Shown here piece after piece: positions 1 to 8,503 of a stretch of 64,000 bases of DNA. Both the position numbers and the translations under genes were made by a program. The DNA is taken from positions 60,232 through 124,231 of the forward strand of contig DASZTV010000051.1 of the NCBI GenBank assembly GCA_035548125.1. The letters are read 5' to 3'. The notes beneath the pieces are model-generated. The model saw only the letters and a list, made by a program, of their open reading frames with translations. It did no database searches and was not told the DNA's origin. Numbering within the stretch: position 1 is the first letter of the stretch; each line of letters starts with the position of its first letter. Origin of the DNA: DASZTV01 sp035548125 (GTDB lineage Bacteria > Actinomycetota > Actinomycetes > JAFAQI01).

Positions 1-475
1 CCCGCGGCAGGCTGCAGCTGTCGAGGCTGAACGGAACAGTCGCGGCGCTCTTCTTCAGCAGTAGGTCGCCGGGGTAGGAGGCAGTGAGCTTGGTCGTGCC
101 ACTTTGGATGTGGCTGGTCGGCACGGTAACCGTCACGGTGCACCGTGTCAGCAGGCAGGACGGCAGGGTCGCGGACCCGAGGTTGTCGTGCAGGTTGTCC
201 GAGAAGCTGACCGATCCGCTAGGCGTGATCGGCCCGAGGTTGTTGCTGCCGTCCTTCGTGGTGCCGATCCCGACCGTCGCGGTGAGCGTGACGGAGGTGC
301 CGTCCTCTGCCAGCTTCGCGGTGAAGACCGTGTTGCTGTCGAGCAGGTTCAGGCCTGCGGCGCTCGCCGACGTCGTCGCGACCATCATGCTGGTGAGGAG
401 TACGCCGACCGCGGCACCGACGATTGCGAGACGCGCTCGACGGTGGCTTCCTCGAGTGTGGAGCGGCAGTCGCAT
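1..475 (-). CDS. Secreted Ig-like domain protein, C-terminus beyond window
   Basis: The frame opens with ATG at 475-473 and runs without a stop to base 1, so only the first 158 residues are present. The N-terminus is a classical signal peptide: basic start MRLPLHTRGSHRRAR, a hydrophobic core, and a probable cleavage site after ASA near residue 39. The mature part (about residues 40-158) is rich in Thr, Ser and Val and has the alternating strand pattern of a bacterial Ig-like repeat (VTLTATVG, GSVSFSD, TVTVPTS, TKLTASYPGD), as in the Big_3_5 group. An untemplated G-run (GGGGGG) sits 6 nt upstream of the ATG and may act as ribosome binding site. The role is probably extracellular or surface. 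The substrate or partner is unknown. Confidence 0.75.
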   Translation of the reverse strand, partial: MRLPLHTRGSHRRARLAIVGAAVGVLLTSMMVATTSASAAGLNLLDSNTVFTAKLAEDGTSVTLTATVGIGTTKDGSNNLGPITPSGSVSFSDNLHDNLGSATLPSCLLTRCTVTVTVPTSHIQSGTTKLTASYPGDLLLKKSAATVPFSLDSCSLPR

Positions 476-649
476 CAGGATTCCCCCCAGGGCGTAGTTC
501 AGCGAAGATCTCGGTCTGAGCAGATCATTTCGATTCGGCATTACCGCCCGCTAACCAGCGGATCTGTCAGCTACGCGACACCGAACACCCTCGATTAGAC
601 CGTTGGCCGGATTCGGCTGGGCCGGTTCGCCTCACCGCGCGATATCGGG
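476..649. other. Divergent intergenic region
   Basis: These 174 bases separate the minus-strand secreted protein from the plus-strand cyclase and must hold both promoters. It is less G+C-rich than its surroundings around 515-600. I could not assign convincing -35/-10 pairs or an operator by eye. Confidence 0.4.
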
Positions 650-3600
650 ATGAAAGGTCCGCTGGCTACGGTTCGCGGCGTGGTCTCAGGCGACGCCGAC
701 GCCACCAGCGGCGCAAAAGCGCGGGGAGTGGCTCCAGATCCGCTCACGCCCTACGTCCCGACGCTGGTGGTCGACTGGCTCGCCGACGCCCCGCAGCAGC
801 GGCACCGCCGGATTGCCGGCACCGGCCTGTTCGCCGACATCTCGGGCTTCACCGCGCTGACCGAGCGGCTCGCCGAACGCGGCAAGGCGGGCGCCGAGGA
901 GATGGGCGACCTGCTCAACTCCACCTTCGACGCGCTGCTCAGCGCGGCGTACGACTACGGGGCCAGCCTGCTGAAGTGGGGCGGCGACGCCGTCCTGTTG
1001 TTGTTCGACGGCAACGGGCACGCGATCCGCGCGGCACAGGCGGCGTGGGAGATGCAGTCCGCGTTGTGCCGGGTCGGCCGGCTCAAGACGTCGGTGGGCA
1101 TGGTCGACCTCGGCATGTCGATCGGGATCCACAGCGGCGAGTTCGACTTCATGCTCGTCGGTTCGCGCTACCGGGAGCTGATCGTGACGGGCCCGGCAGC
1201 GACGGCGACGGCGCACCTGGAGAAGGTCGCCGAGCGCGGGCAGGTGGTGATCAGCTCCGCGACGAGAGCAGCGATTCCGGCAGGCTGCGCCGAGGTCGGT
1301 GCGACCGACGGGTGCTTGCTGACCGCATCGCCCGGTGCGGTCGCGGCGCCGAACAAGACCCGCCCGATCCCGGCCGTCGACCTTGCCGCCGCGTTCTGCG
1401 CCGACCTTCGCGACCATCTCCGCGGCGACGTCGTCGACTACGAGCACCGACGTGCGGTCGTCGGGTTCATCGAGTTCTCCGGAACGGACGCGCTTCTCGC
1501 GGCCGACGGCGTCGACTCGCTGACCGACGCCGTCGACCACGTCGTCAGCCTCGCGCAGGAGGCGGCCGCGGACAGCGGCGTCACCGTGCTGTCCACCGAT
1601 CTGTGTGAGGACGGTGGGAAGATCATCCTCGTCGCCGGGGCCCCGAACTCGGTCGGCGACGGAGAGTCCAGGGTGTTGTCCGCGGTGCGCCGGGTGGTCC
1701 ACCCGGGTGGGCGGCTGTCGTTACGAGCCGGCGTCAACGTCGGCCGGGTCTTCGCCGGGGACTACGGCCCGTCGTATCGACGGGTCTATTCGGTCACGGG
1801 TGACTGCGTGAACCTCGCGGCCAGGCTCATGGCGCACGCCGAACCCGGCCAGGTCGTCGCGATGCCGGAGGTCCTCGACGGCTCTCGCACCCAGTTCGAG
1901 ACGACGCCGCTGCCGCCGTTCACGGTCAAGGGAAAGGCGGCGGAGATCGAGGCACTGTCGGTCGGGGATCCGCGTCGAGCGGCCGTGGCGGTCGGCAACC
2001 GGCTGCCGCTCGCCGGCCGCGACGAAGAGCTCGGCGTGCTTCTCGACGGAGTCGCCGCCGCGACCTGTGGCGAGGGACGGGTGATCGAGCTCGTCGGCGG
2101 GCCCGGCATGGGCAAGTCGCGGCTGCTCGAGGAGCTCGCCGAGCGGACCGATGTGCGGATCCTCTGGGCGGACGGCGAGGTGTACGCGACCACCACGCCG
2201 TACCAGCCGATGCGTCGCCTGCTGCGACACACGCTCGGCCTTGCCGACGATGTCGACGAGCAGGCGCTCGCGGCGAGGTTGCGGGACTTGACCGCCGGGA
2301 CCGCGCCGGACCTGTTGCCGATGCTGCCGCTGATCGGCGTCGTCGCCGGGGTCGACTACCCCGAAACGCCTGAGGTCGCGGCGCTCGATCAGGAGGTGCG
2401 CAAGAGCTACCTCGAATCGGCGGTGAGTGACCTGCTCGGCCGGTTGCTGCGGATGCCGCTCGTGATGGTCCTCAACGACCTCTATCTCATGGACGAGGCC
2501 ACGATCGACCTGCTCAAGCGGCTGTCGAGTGATGTCGCGAATCGGCCATGGCTGATCATCGCGACGAGACGACACGAGACGTCCAGCCCGTTCCCGGTCG
2601 GTCAGCCGCTTACCGTGATCAAGGTCGAGCCACTGAGCGAGACGGCCGCGGTCGAGCTCATCGCGTCGTCGCCCGCCGCGAGCGAGCTTCCGCCGCACCG
2701 GGTGCGCGAGCTGGTCGAACGAGCCGGCGGCAACCCGCTGTTTCTCCGCGAGCTCATCAGCAGCGCTCGTGCCGGCGCCGACCTCGCCGAGCTGCCGGAC
2801 TCGGTGGAGGGAGTCATCGCGGCGCACATCGACCGGCTTCCGCCGAAGCGTCGCCGCTGGCTTCGCGCCGCCGCCGTACTCGGCATGACCGTCGACCACG
2901 GTCTGCTCGGATCGGTGCTCGGACCGGAGGCCGACGACGTCGACGTCGCCACGGAGATGTCGGAGTTCCTGGTGGGTGGCGCCGACGGGCAGTGGCGGTT
3001 CAGCCACCACCTGGTTCGGGCTGCGGCGTACGAGGGTCTGCCCTACCGCCGTCGTACCGAGCTCCACGCGCGCACCGCCGACCTGCTCGAGCGGCGGGCC
3101 GCCGGCAACGCCGACGCCTATGCCGACCTGCTGTCGATGCACTGCTTCCACGGCGAGCGGTTCGAACGCGCGTGGCACTACTCGCGGCTCGCCGCGGAGC
3201 GGGCGCGTGGCCACTACGCGCTCGCCGAGGCAGCGGAGTGCTACCGGCGCGCGCTGTCCTCCGCCACCCGGCTCACCGGCGGAGTGGCACCGGCTGTGGT
3301 GGCGAAGGTCTGCGAGGACCTCTCGGTCGTCTATCTAGACCTGGGGGAGCGGAGCAAGGCGGACCAGGCCTTGGCAGACGGGCGGCGGCACGCCAAAGGT
3401 GACCCGCTGCTGTCGGCGAGCCTGTGGTTGCGGACCGCGACTCATCGCGAACAGTCCGGGCGCTACTCCGAGGCGCTGCGTTGGGTCACGAAGGCCCGTT
3501 TGCTGCTCGGGGCGCGCGACGACCAGGAGTCGGTCGAACTGCAGGCGCAGCTTGCCGAGCTCGCGGCGAGCGCCCGGTTCCGGCAGGGCCGGTTCGTCGA

Positions 3601-4501
3601 CGCGATCGCCGACTCCCACGCGGCGCTGGTGCTGGCGCGGCGCTGCGGCGATCGCCGCACCGAGGCCCACGCGCTCACCGTCCGTGAGGCGGCCGGTGCC
3701 ACGATCGGGCTCCCGTTCGACGTCTCGAAGCTCACCGAGTGCATCGCGATCTACGAGGATCTCGGCGACGTGCGCGGTCTGGCACGCGCCTACAACTGGT
3801 TCGGCGGCTGCGCCTACTACGCGGGTCACTGGGACGATGCAGTGGATCTGTTCCAGCGTGCCGAGCGGGCGTACTGGAAGGCGGGCCGTGAGTACGACGC
3901 GGCCACCAACGCCGCGAACCGCGCCGAGGTCCTCATCGCGCAGGGCCGGCTCGACGACATCGATGAGATCCTCACCAACGCGATGACCGTCTGGCGGTCG
4001 ACGGACTCGACCAGCGCGGTCGGCTTCGGGCTGTTCCTTCGCGGTCAGGCGCAGCTCGCGCGAGGCCAGGTCGACGACGCGCTGAAGTACCTCGCCGAGG
4101 CGCGAGCGATCCGGGTCGAGCTGCGGGAGACCGATGACGTCGTGACGACGGACGCGGTGGTCGCCGAGTGTCACCTGCGCCTCGGTGACCTGTCGACGGC
4201 GCTGCGCTGCGCGGACTCGGCGCTTTCCCGGGCCGGCGTCGGCGCACCGGGGACACCGTTGTTGCTACGCGTGCGCGGCGAGGCGCTGATCGGACTCGGC
4301 CGCGGCGTCGAAGGCATCGCCGCGCTGCGGGCCGGCCTCGCCGAGGCGAGGGGTCGCAACGCACGCCACGACGTCGCCGCGACTCTCGCGGCGCTCATCG
4401 CCCACGACGTCCCCAGCAAGTCCGGGGAGCTCGACGCCTGGCGTCAGGAATACGCCGAGCTGGCGCGCATGCTCGGGCTGGTCGCGAACGTCAGCGGCTG
4501 A
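650..4501 (+). CDS. Tandem class III cyclase domains with P-loop ATPase and TPR region
   Basis: This 1283-residue protein has two class III nucleotide cyclase homology domains (about 55-210 and 265-435), a P-loop ATPase (Walker A GGPGMGKS at 483-490, Walker B-like VMVLNDLYLMDE) and a long C-terminal helical TPR-like region. Domain 1 keeps both metal-binding aspartates (D63 in FADISGF, D113 in GGDAVLLLF) but lacks the Asn/Arg transition-state pair. Domain 2 has lost the metal sites (E275 and K324 at those places) but keeps N388 and R392 in VNLAARL. The two halves could therefore form one complete active site. The layout matches vertebrate soluble adenylyl cyclase (C1-C2-NTPase-TPR). No membrane segments are seen. 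It probably makes cAMP, but the product is unproven. ATG 650 is the first start; the conserved part begins near residue 35. Confidence 0.85.
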   Translation: MKGPLATVRGVVSGDADATSGAKARGVAPDPLTPYVPTLVVDWLADAPQQRHRRIAGTGLFADISGFTALTERLAERGKAGAEEMGDLLNSTFDALLSAAYDYGASLLKWGGDAVLLLFDGNGHAIRAAQAAWEMQSALCRVGRLKTSVGMVDLGMSIGIHSGEFDFMLVGSRYRELIVTGPAATATAHLEKVAERGQVVISSATRAAIPAGCAEVGATDGCLLTASPGAVAAPNKTRPIPAVDLAAAFCADLRDHLRGDVVDYEHRRAVVGFIEFSGTDALLAADGVDSLTDAVDHVVSLAQEAAADSGVTVLSTDLCEDGGKIILVAGAPNSVGDGESRVLSAVRRVVHPGGRLSLRAGVNVGRVFAGDYGPSYRRVYSVTGDCVNLAARLMAHAEPGQVVAMPEVLDGSRTQFETTPLPPFTVKGKAAEIEALSVGDPRRAAVAVGNRLPLAGRDEELGVLLDGVAAATCGEGRVIELVGGPGMGKSRLLEELAERTDVRILWADGEVYATTTPYQPMRRLLRHTLGLADDVDEQALAARLRDLTAGTAPDLLPMLPLIGVVAGVDYPETPEVAALDQEVRKSYLESAVSDLLGRLLRMPLVMVLNDLYLMDEATIDLLKRLSSDVANRPWLIIATRRHETSSPFPVGQPLTVIKVEPLSETAAVELIASSPAASELPPHRVRELVERAGGNPLFLRELISSARAGADLAELPDSVEGVIAAHIDRLPPKRRRWLRAAAVLGMTVDHGLLGSVLGPEADDVDVATEMSEFLVGGADGQWRFSHHLVRAAAYEGLPYRRRTELHARTADLLERRAAGNADAYADLLSMHCFHGERFERAWHYSRLAAERARGHYALAEAAECYRRALSSATRLTGGVAPAVVAKVCEDLSVVYLDLGERSKADQALADGRRHAKGDPLLSASLWLRTATHREQSGRYSEALRWVTKARLLLGARDDQESVELQAQLAELAASARFRQGRFVDAIADSHAALVLARRCGDRRTEAHALTVREAAGATIGLPFDVSKLTECIAIYEDLGDVRGLARAYNWFGGCAYYAGHWDDAVDLFQRAERAYWKAGREYDAATNAANRAEVLIAQGRLDDIDEILTNAMTVWRSTDSTSAVGFGLFLRGQAQLARGQVDDALKYLAEARAIRVELRETDDVVTTDAVVAECHLRLGDLSTALRCADSALSRAGVGAPGTPLLLRVRGEALIGLGRGVEGIAALRAGLAEARGRNARHDVAATLAALIAHDVPSKSGELDAWRQEYAELARMLGLVANVSG

Positions 4502-4514
4502 CCGTCGGACGACG

Positions 4515-5582
4515 TCAGTCGCCGATCGTCCAGGTGTCGCCGGAGCTCAGCAGGGTGGCGAGGTCGCCCTCGCCCTTCGCCGCCCGTGCTTCGGCGACCT
4601 GCGCCCGCGCCGCGTCGTCATAGGCAGGCCGGGTCACCGACCGGAAGATGCCGAGCGGCGTCACACCATTGTCGACGTTGCCCAGCCGGGAGAGCGCGAA
4701 CGCGAGCTCCGGCTCGTCGGCCTGCGGATCGTGCTGCAGCAGCGTGTCGGCGTTCGCTGCGTCGACGTCGACGACCTCGAGCCGGCCGCGCGGCGAGACG
4801 CGAACGCCCTTGCTGCCGTCGGTCCCGAACCGTACCGGTTGACCCGCTTCGAGCCAGACGACGTGCTCCGGGGCGCTGTCGACGTCCTTGAGGACGTCGA
4901 ACGCGCCGTCGTTGTAGATGTCGCAGTTCTGCATGATCTCGATGAACGCGGCGCCACGATGCTCGGCCGCTGCCTGCAGCACCGACGTGAGGTGCTTGCG
5001 ATCGGAGTCCAGCGTGCGGGCGACGAACGTCGCCTCGGCACCGAGTGCGACCGACACCGGGTTGAGCGGGCGGTCGACCGAGCCCATCGGCGAGGACTTG
5101 GTGCTCTTGCCCACCTCGGACGTGGGGGAGTACTGGCCCTTGGTCAGGCCGTAGATGCGGTTGTTGAACAGCAGGATCTTCAGGTTGACGTTGCGGCGCA
5201 GCGCGTGGAGCAGGTGGTTTCCGCCGATCGAGAGCAGGTCGCCGTCTCCGCCGATCACCCACACCGACAGGTCGGGGCGGGACGTCGCGAGGCCTGTGGC
5301 GATCGCCGGGGCACGACCGTGGATCGAGTGCATGCCGTAGGTGTCCATGTAGTACGGCAACCGTGCGGCGCAGCCGATGCCGGAGATGAACACCGTGTTC
5401 TCGCGCTTGATCCCCATCGTCGGCATGAAGCCCTGGATCGCGGCGAGGATCGCGTAGTCACCGCAGCCCGGGCACCAGCGCACCTCCTGGTCGGAGGTGA
5501 AGTCCTTGCGCGACTGCTCGATGTCCGTGGTGGGCACCAGCTCGAGGCCGCGGCGCGGCATGGGCAGATCGATAGTGCTCAT
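4515..5582 (-). CDS. korB: 2-oxoacid:ferredoxin oxidoreductase beta subunit
   Basis: The 355-residue protein is the thiamine-diphosphate subunit of a 2-oxoglutarate (or related 2-oxoacid):ferredoxin oxidoreductase, which decarboxylates the 2-oxoacid to acyl-CoA and reduces ferredoxin. Seen in the sequence: the cluster-binding motif CPGCG (37-41), a further Cys at 71, and the ThDP/Mg motif GDGDLLSIGGNH (112-123) ending in NN (140-141). The frame stays open further upstream inside korA, but the start is ATG 5582, which overlaps the korA stop as ATGA, so the two are translationally coupled. The family and order match mycobacterial KorA/KorB, where this enzyme supports an alternative route through the TCA cycle. 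The substrate is inferred from family only. Confidence 0.92.
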   Translation of the reverse strand: MSTIDLPMPRRGLELVPTTDIEQSRKDFTSDQEVRWCPGCGDYAILAAIQGFMPTMGIKRENTVFISGIGCAARLPYYMDTYGMHSIHGRAPAIATGLATSRPDLSVWVIGGDGDLLSIGGNHLLHALRRNVNLKILLFNNRIYGLTKGQYSPTSEVGKSTKSSPMGSVDRPLNPVSVALGAEATFVARTLDSDRKHLTSVLQAAAEHRGAAFIEIMQNCDIYNDGAFDVLKDVDSAPEHVVWLEAGQPVRFGTDGSKGVRVSPRGRLEVVDVDAANADTLLQHDPQADEPELAFALSRLGNVDNGVTPLGIFRSVTRPAYDDAARAQVAEARAAKGEGDLATLLSSGDTWTIGD

Positions 5583-7435
5583 GAGTTGGCCATCCCGGTG
5601 ATCGCTTCGAGCAGGTCTTCGGAGCGGAACGGCAGTCCGCGGACCTGGTTGTAGGAGACGACGTCGACGAGGAACTTCGCGCGGAGCACCATCGCGAGCT
5701 GACCGAGGTTCATCTCGGGGACGAGCACCCTGCGGTAGGCCCCCAGCACCTCGCCGGTGTTGGCGGGCAGCGGGTTGAGGTGACGCAGGTGTGCCCTGGC
5801 GACCTTCAGGCCCGCGGCGCGGGCGGAACGGACCGCGGCCGCGATCGGACCGTACGTCGATCCCCACCCGAGCACCAGGATGTCCGCGTCCCCGGTCGGG
5901 TCCTCCACCTCGAGCGGCGGGATGGTGGCCGCGATGCCGTCGACCTTGGCCTGACGCAGCCGGACCATCGTGTCGTGGTTGGCCGGGTCGTAGGAGATGG
6001 TGCCGGTGCCGTCGGCCTTCTCGATGCCGCCGACACGGTGCTCGAGGCCCGGGGTGCCGGGGATCGCCCATGGCCGGGCGAGCGTCTCGGGGTCGCGCGC
6101 GTAGGGCAGGAAGGTCTCGCCGTCAGCGGGCGGCTTGGCGAACTCCACCGTCATCTCGGGGAGCTTCGTCGTGTCGGGGATCAGCCATGGCTCGCTGCCG
6201 TTGGCCAGGTAGGCATCCGACAGCAGGTAGACCGGCGTGCGGTAGGTCGTGGCGATCCGCACCGCCTCGATCGCCGCGTCGAAGCAGTCGGCCGGCGACT
6301 GGGCAGCAACGATCGGGGCGGGTGCCTCGCCGTGCCGACCGAACATCGCGAGCAACAGGTCGGCCTGCTCGGTCTTGGTCGGCATGCCGGTCGAGGGCCC
6401 GGCGCGCTGCACGTCGACGACGACGAGCGGTAGCTCGAGCATGATGCCGAGCCCGACCGTCTCCGCCTTGAGGTCGACGCCGGGTCCGGAGGTCGTGGTC
6501 ACGCCGAGCGACCCGCCGAACGACGCGCCGAGTGCGGCACCGACCCCGGCGATCTCGTCCTCGGCCTGGAACGTCAGCACGCCGAACTGCTTGTGCTTCG
6601 CCAGCTCGTGAAGGATGTCGGAGGCCGGGGTGATCGGGTAGGTCCCGAGGAAGATCTGCAGTCCGGCCTGCCTCGCTCCGGCGATCAGGCCGTACGCCAG
6701 CGCGGTGTTGCCGTGCACCGTGCGGTACTTCCCCGGCTTCATCGGCGCCGGGCCGACCTCGTAGCGGACCACGAAGCCTTCGGTCGTCTCGCCGTAGTTC
6801 CAGCCGGCCTTGAAGGCGGCGATGTTGGCCGACGCCAGCTCAGGCCGCTTGGCGAAGCGCTGCTCGATGTACTGGACGGTGCTCTCGGTCGGGCGGCTGT
6901 AGAGCCAGGAGAGCAACCCGAGCGCGAACATGTTCTTGGCCCGCTCACCGTCCTTGCGCCCGACGTCCTGCCCTTCGACCGACTTGACCGCGAGCGAGGT
7001 CAGGTCGAGCGCGTGGACGTCGTACCCCTCGAGGGAGGCATCCTCGAGCGGGCTGGTGTCGTAGCCGACCTTCTTGAGGTTGCGAGCCGTGAACTCGTCG
7101 GAGTTCACGATGATCGTGCCGCCGCGGCGCAGCTGGCCGAGGTTCGCCTTCAGCGCGGCAGGGTTCATCGCCACGAGCACGTCCGCGTGGTCACCGGGCG
7201 TAAGCACCGAGTGGTCGCCGAAGTGAAGCTGGAAGGCGCTGACTCCGGGGAGCGTCCCGGCTGGCGCCCGAATCTCCGCGGGGAAGTCGGGCAGCGTCGA
7301 GAGGTCGTTGCCGAACTCCGCCGTCTCGGAGGTGAACCGGTCACCGGCCAGCTGCATGCCGTCGCCGGAGTCGCCCGCGAAGCGGATCACCACGTGATCG
7401 AGACGCTGAACGGGGGTCTGTGCGGTCTCGGTCAT
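5579..7435 (-). CDS. korA: 2-oxoacid:ferredoxin oxidoreductase, fused gamma-alpha subunit
   Basis: The 618-residue protein fuses the gamma domain (about 12-225, with GDSGDGMQLAG at 21-31) to the alpha domain (from about 240, with YPITP at 266-270 and SGPGVDLKAE after 316). The C-terminal part is the usual transketolase-C-like region. It binds and decarboxylates 2-oxoacids together with KorB, probably 2-oxoglutarate in the TCA cycle. The start is ATG 7435, and the first 10 residues lead straight into the gamma fold. korB follows with a 4-nt overlap, so the pair is an operon. No separate ferredoxin-like delta subunit is encoded beside it, which is normal for this subtype. Confidence 0.92.
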   Translation of the reverse strand: MTETAQTPVQRLDHVVIRFAGDSGDGMQLAGDRFTSETAEFGNDLSTLPDFPAEIRAPAGTLPGVSAFQLHFGDHSVLTPGDHADVLVAMNPAALKANLGQLRRGGTIIVNSDEFTARNLKKVGYDTSPLEDASLEGYDVHALDLTSLAVKSVEGQDVGRKDGERAKNMFALGLLSWLYSRPTESTVQYIEQRFAKRPELASANIAAFKAGWNYGETTEGFVVRYEVGPAPMKPGKYRTVHGNTALAYGLIAGARQAGLQIFLGTYPITPASDILHELAKHKQFGVLTFQAEDEIAGVGAALGASFGGSLGVTTTSGPGVDLKAETVGLGIMLELPLVVVDVQRAGPSTGMPTKTEQADLLLAMFGRHGEAPAPIVAAQSPADCFDAAIEAVRIATTYRTPVYLLSDAYLANGSEPWLIPDTTKLPEMTVEFAKPPADGETFLPYARDPETLARPWAIPGTPGLEHRVGGIEKADGTGTISYDPANHDTMVRLRQAKVDGIAATIPPLEVEDPTGDADILVLGWGSTYGPIAAAVRSARAAGLKVARAHLRHLNPLPANTGEVLGAYRRVLVPEMNLGQLAMVLRAKFLVDVVSYNQVRGLPFRSEDLLEAITGMANS

Positions 7436-7592
7436 CGCGGCGTCATTGCCGATCTGTCCTCTATCTCGCTCGGCCCCTTGCGTGCTTGTGACACGGCGTC
7501 GGTGGCCCTGCGGTCGTACGGATGTTTGGCAGGTGCTCAGCCAAGGGTATCCCTCGCTGTTAGGTTGCCGCGCGGTAGGCGCGCGAGGTTCG
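7436..7592. other. Intergenic region between korA and SDR
   Basis: The 157 bases lie upstream of korA and downstream of the SDR gene (both on the minus strand). They should hold the kor promoter on the minus strand, which I could not pinpoint. On the plus strand they contain a SigF/SigB-like promoter motif, listed separately. Confidence 0.4.
7524..7550 (+). promoter_or_regulatory. SigF/SigB-like promoter motif pointing antisense to the SDR gene
   Basis: GTTT at 7524-7527 and GGGTAT at 7545-7550 are separated by 17 bases, which fits the actinobacterial general-stress sigma consensus (GTTT, 15-17 bases, GGGTA). It reads rightward into the antisense strand of the SDR at 7593-8462 and then towards the BVMO at 8504. 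No plus-strand gene begins close behind it. If active it would make an antisense or very long leader transcript. This is a motif match only. Confidence 0.35.
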
Positions 7593-8462
7593 CTACCGCC
7601 CGGTAGGTCCGGCCAGCTTCGATCCGGCGGCGAAGGCGAACCTGATGACCCCGTCGAAAGCCCGGGCCGGAAGCAGCCAGCGGGTGAACAGGATCATCCC
7701 GGCGCCCTTCCCGGTGGGGTAGCGGGTGCGCGGATGGCGAACCGTCGCCGCCTTGGCGATCTTCTTGGCGACGACCGTGCTGGCGGAGCTGAACGCCGGC
7801 TTGTCGGCGAGCTCCAGGATGGCCGCGGCCTGAGCTGCCTGCGGCGCGTAGGCCGTGTCGCTGGAGGTCTTGCGCAGGTTGTCGGCGGCGATCGCCGCCC
7901 ACTCGGTGCGGATGCCGGCCGGTTCGATGACGACGACCTTGACGCCGAACGGCGCCAGCTCGAGCCGCATCGCGTCGCTCAGCCCCTCCACGGCGAACTT
8001 GGTCGCGTGGTACCAGCCGCCGAGCGGCTCGTAGATCCGGCCGCCGATCGAGGAGATGTTGATGATCCGGCCGCTGCGCTGCTCGCGCATGTGGGGCAGG
8101 ACGAGCTGGGTCACCCGCGCGAGGCCGAAGATGTTGACGTCGAACTGGTACTTCGCCTCGCTGATGGCGACGTCCTCGACCGACCCGTAGGACCCGTACC
8201 CGGCGTTGTTGACCAGGACGTCGATCCGCCCGGTCTCCTCGAGGATCTGCGCGATCCCTTTGGTGACCGAGGCGTCATCGGTGATGTCCATCTTCAGGGC
8301 TCGGATGCCCGCTGCCTCGAGGCCGGCCATCCGCTCGACGCGCCGCGCCGCGGCGTAGACCGTGAAGCCGCGCTTGTGCAGCTCGCGGGCGGTCTCCTCC
8401 CCGATGCCGGACGACGCCCCGGTGACGAGTGCGGTCCCTCTGTTTGATTGGGCGCTGCCCAT
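7593..8462 (-). CDS. Short-chain dehydrogenase/reductase
   Basis: A 289-residue classical SDR. It has the NAD(P) motif TGASSGIG (about 14-21), NNAG near residue 91, a Ser in INISSIGG and the catalytic YHATK. The C-terminal 60 residues are long and basic, as in SDRs that act on lipids or long-chain alcohols and ketones. It is transcribed away from the BVMO with only 41 bases between the two start codons. The pairing of an SDR with an EthA/MymA-type BVMO recalls the mycobacterial mymA operon (which contains sadH), so a shared role in oxidising a lipophilic ketone or alcohol is plausible. The substrate is unknown. Confidence 0.85.
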   Translation of the reverse strand: MGSAQSNRGTALVTGASSGIGEETARELHKRGFTVYAAARRVERMAGLEAAGIRALKMDITDDASVTKGIAQILEETGRIDVLVNNAGYGSYGSVEDVAISEAKYQFDVNIFGLARVTQLVLPHMREQRSGRIINISSIGGRIYEPLGGWYHATKFAVEGLSDAMRLELAPFGVKVVVIEPAGIRTEWAAIAADNLRKTSSDTAYAPQAAQAAAILELADKPAFSSASTVVAKKIAKAATVRHPRTRYPTGKGAGMILFTRWLLPARAFDGVIRFAFAAGSKLAGPTGR

Positions 8463-8503
8463 GGCCCCTCCCGGTCCGGCTGTTGCGTGCGATTATCCCT
8501 TTC

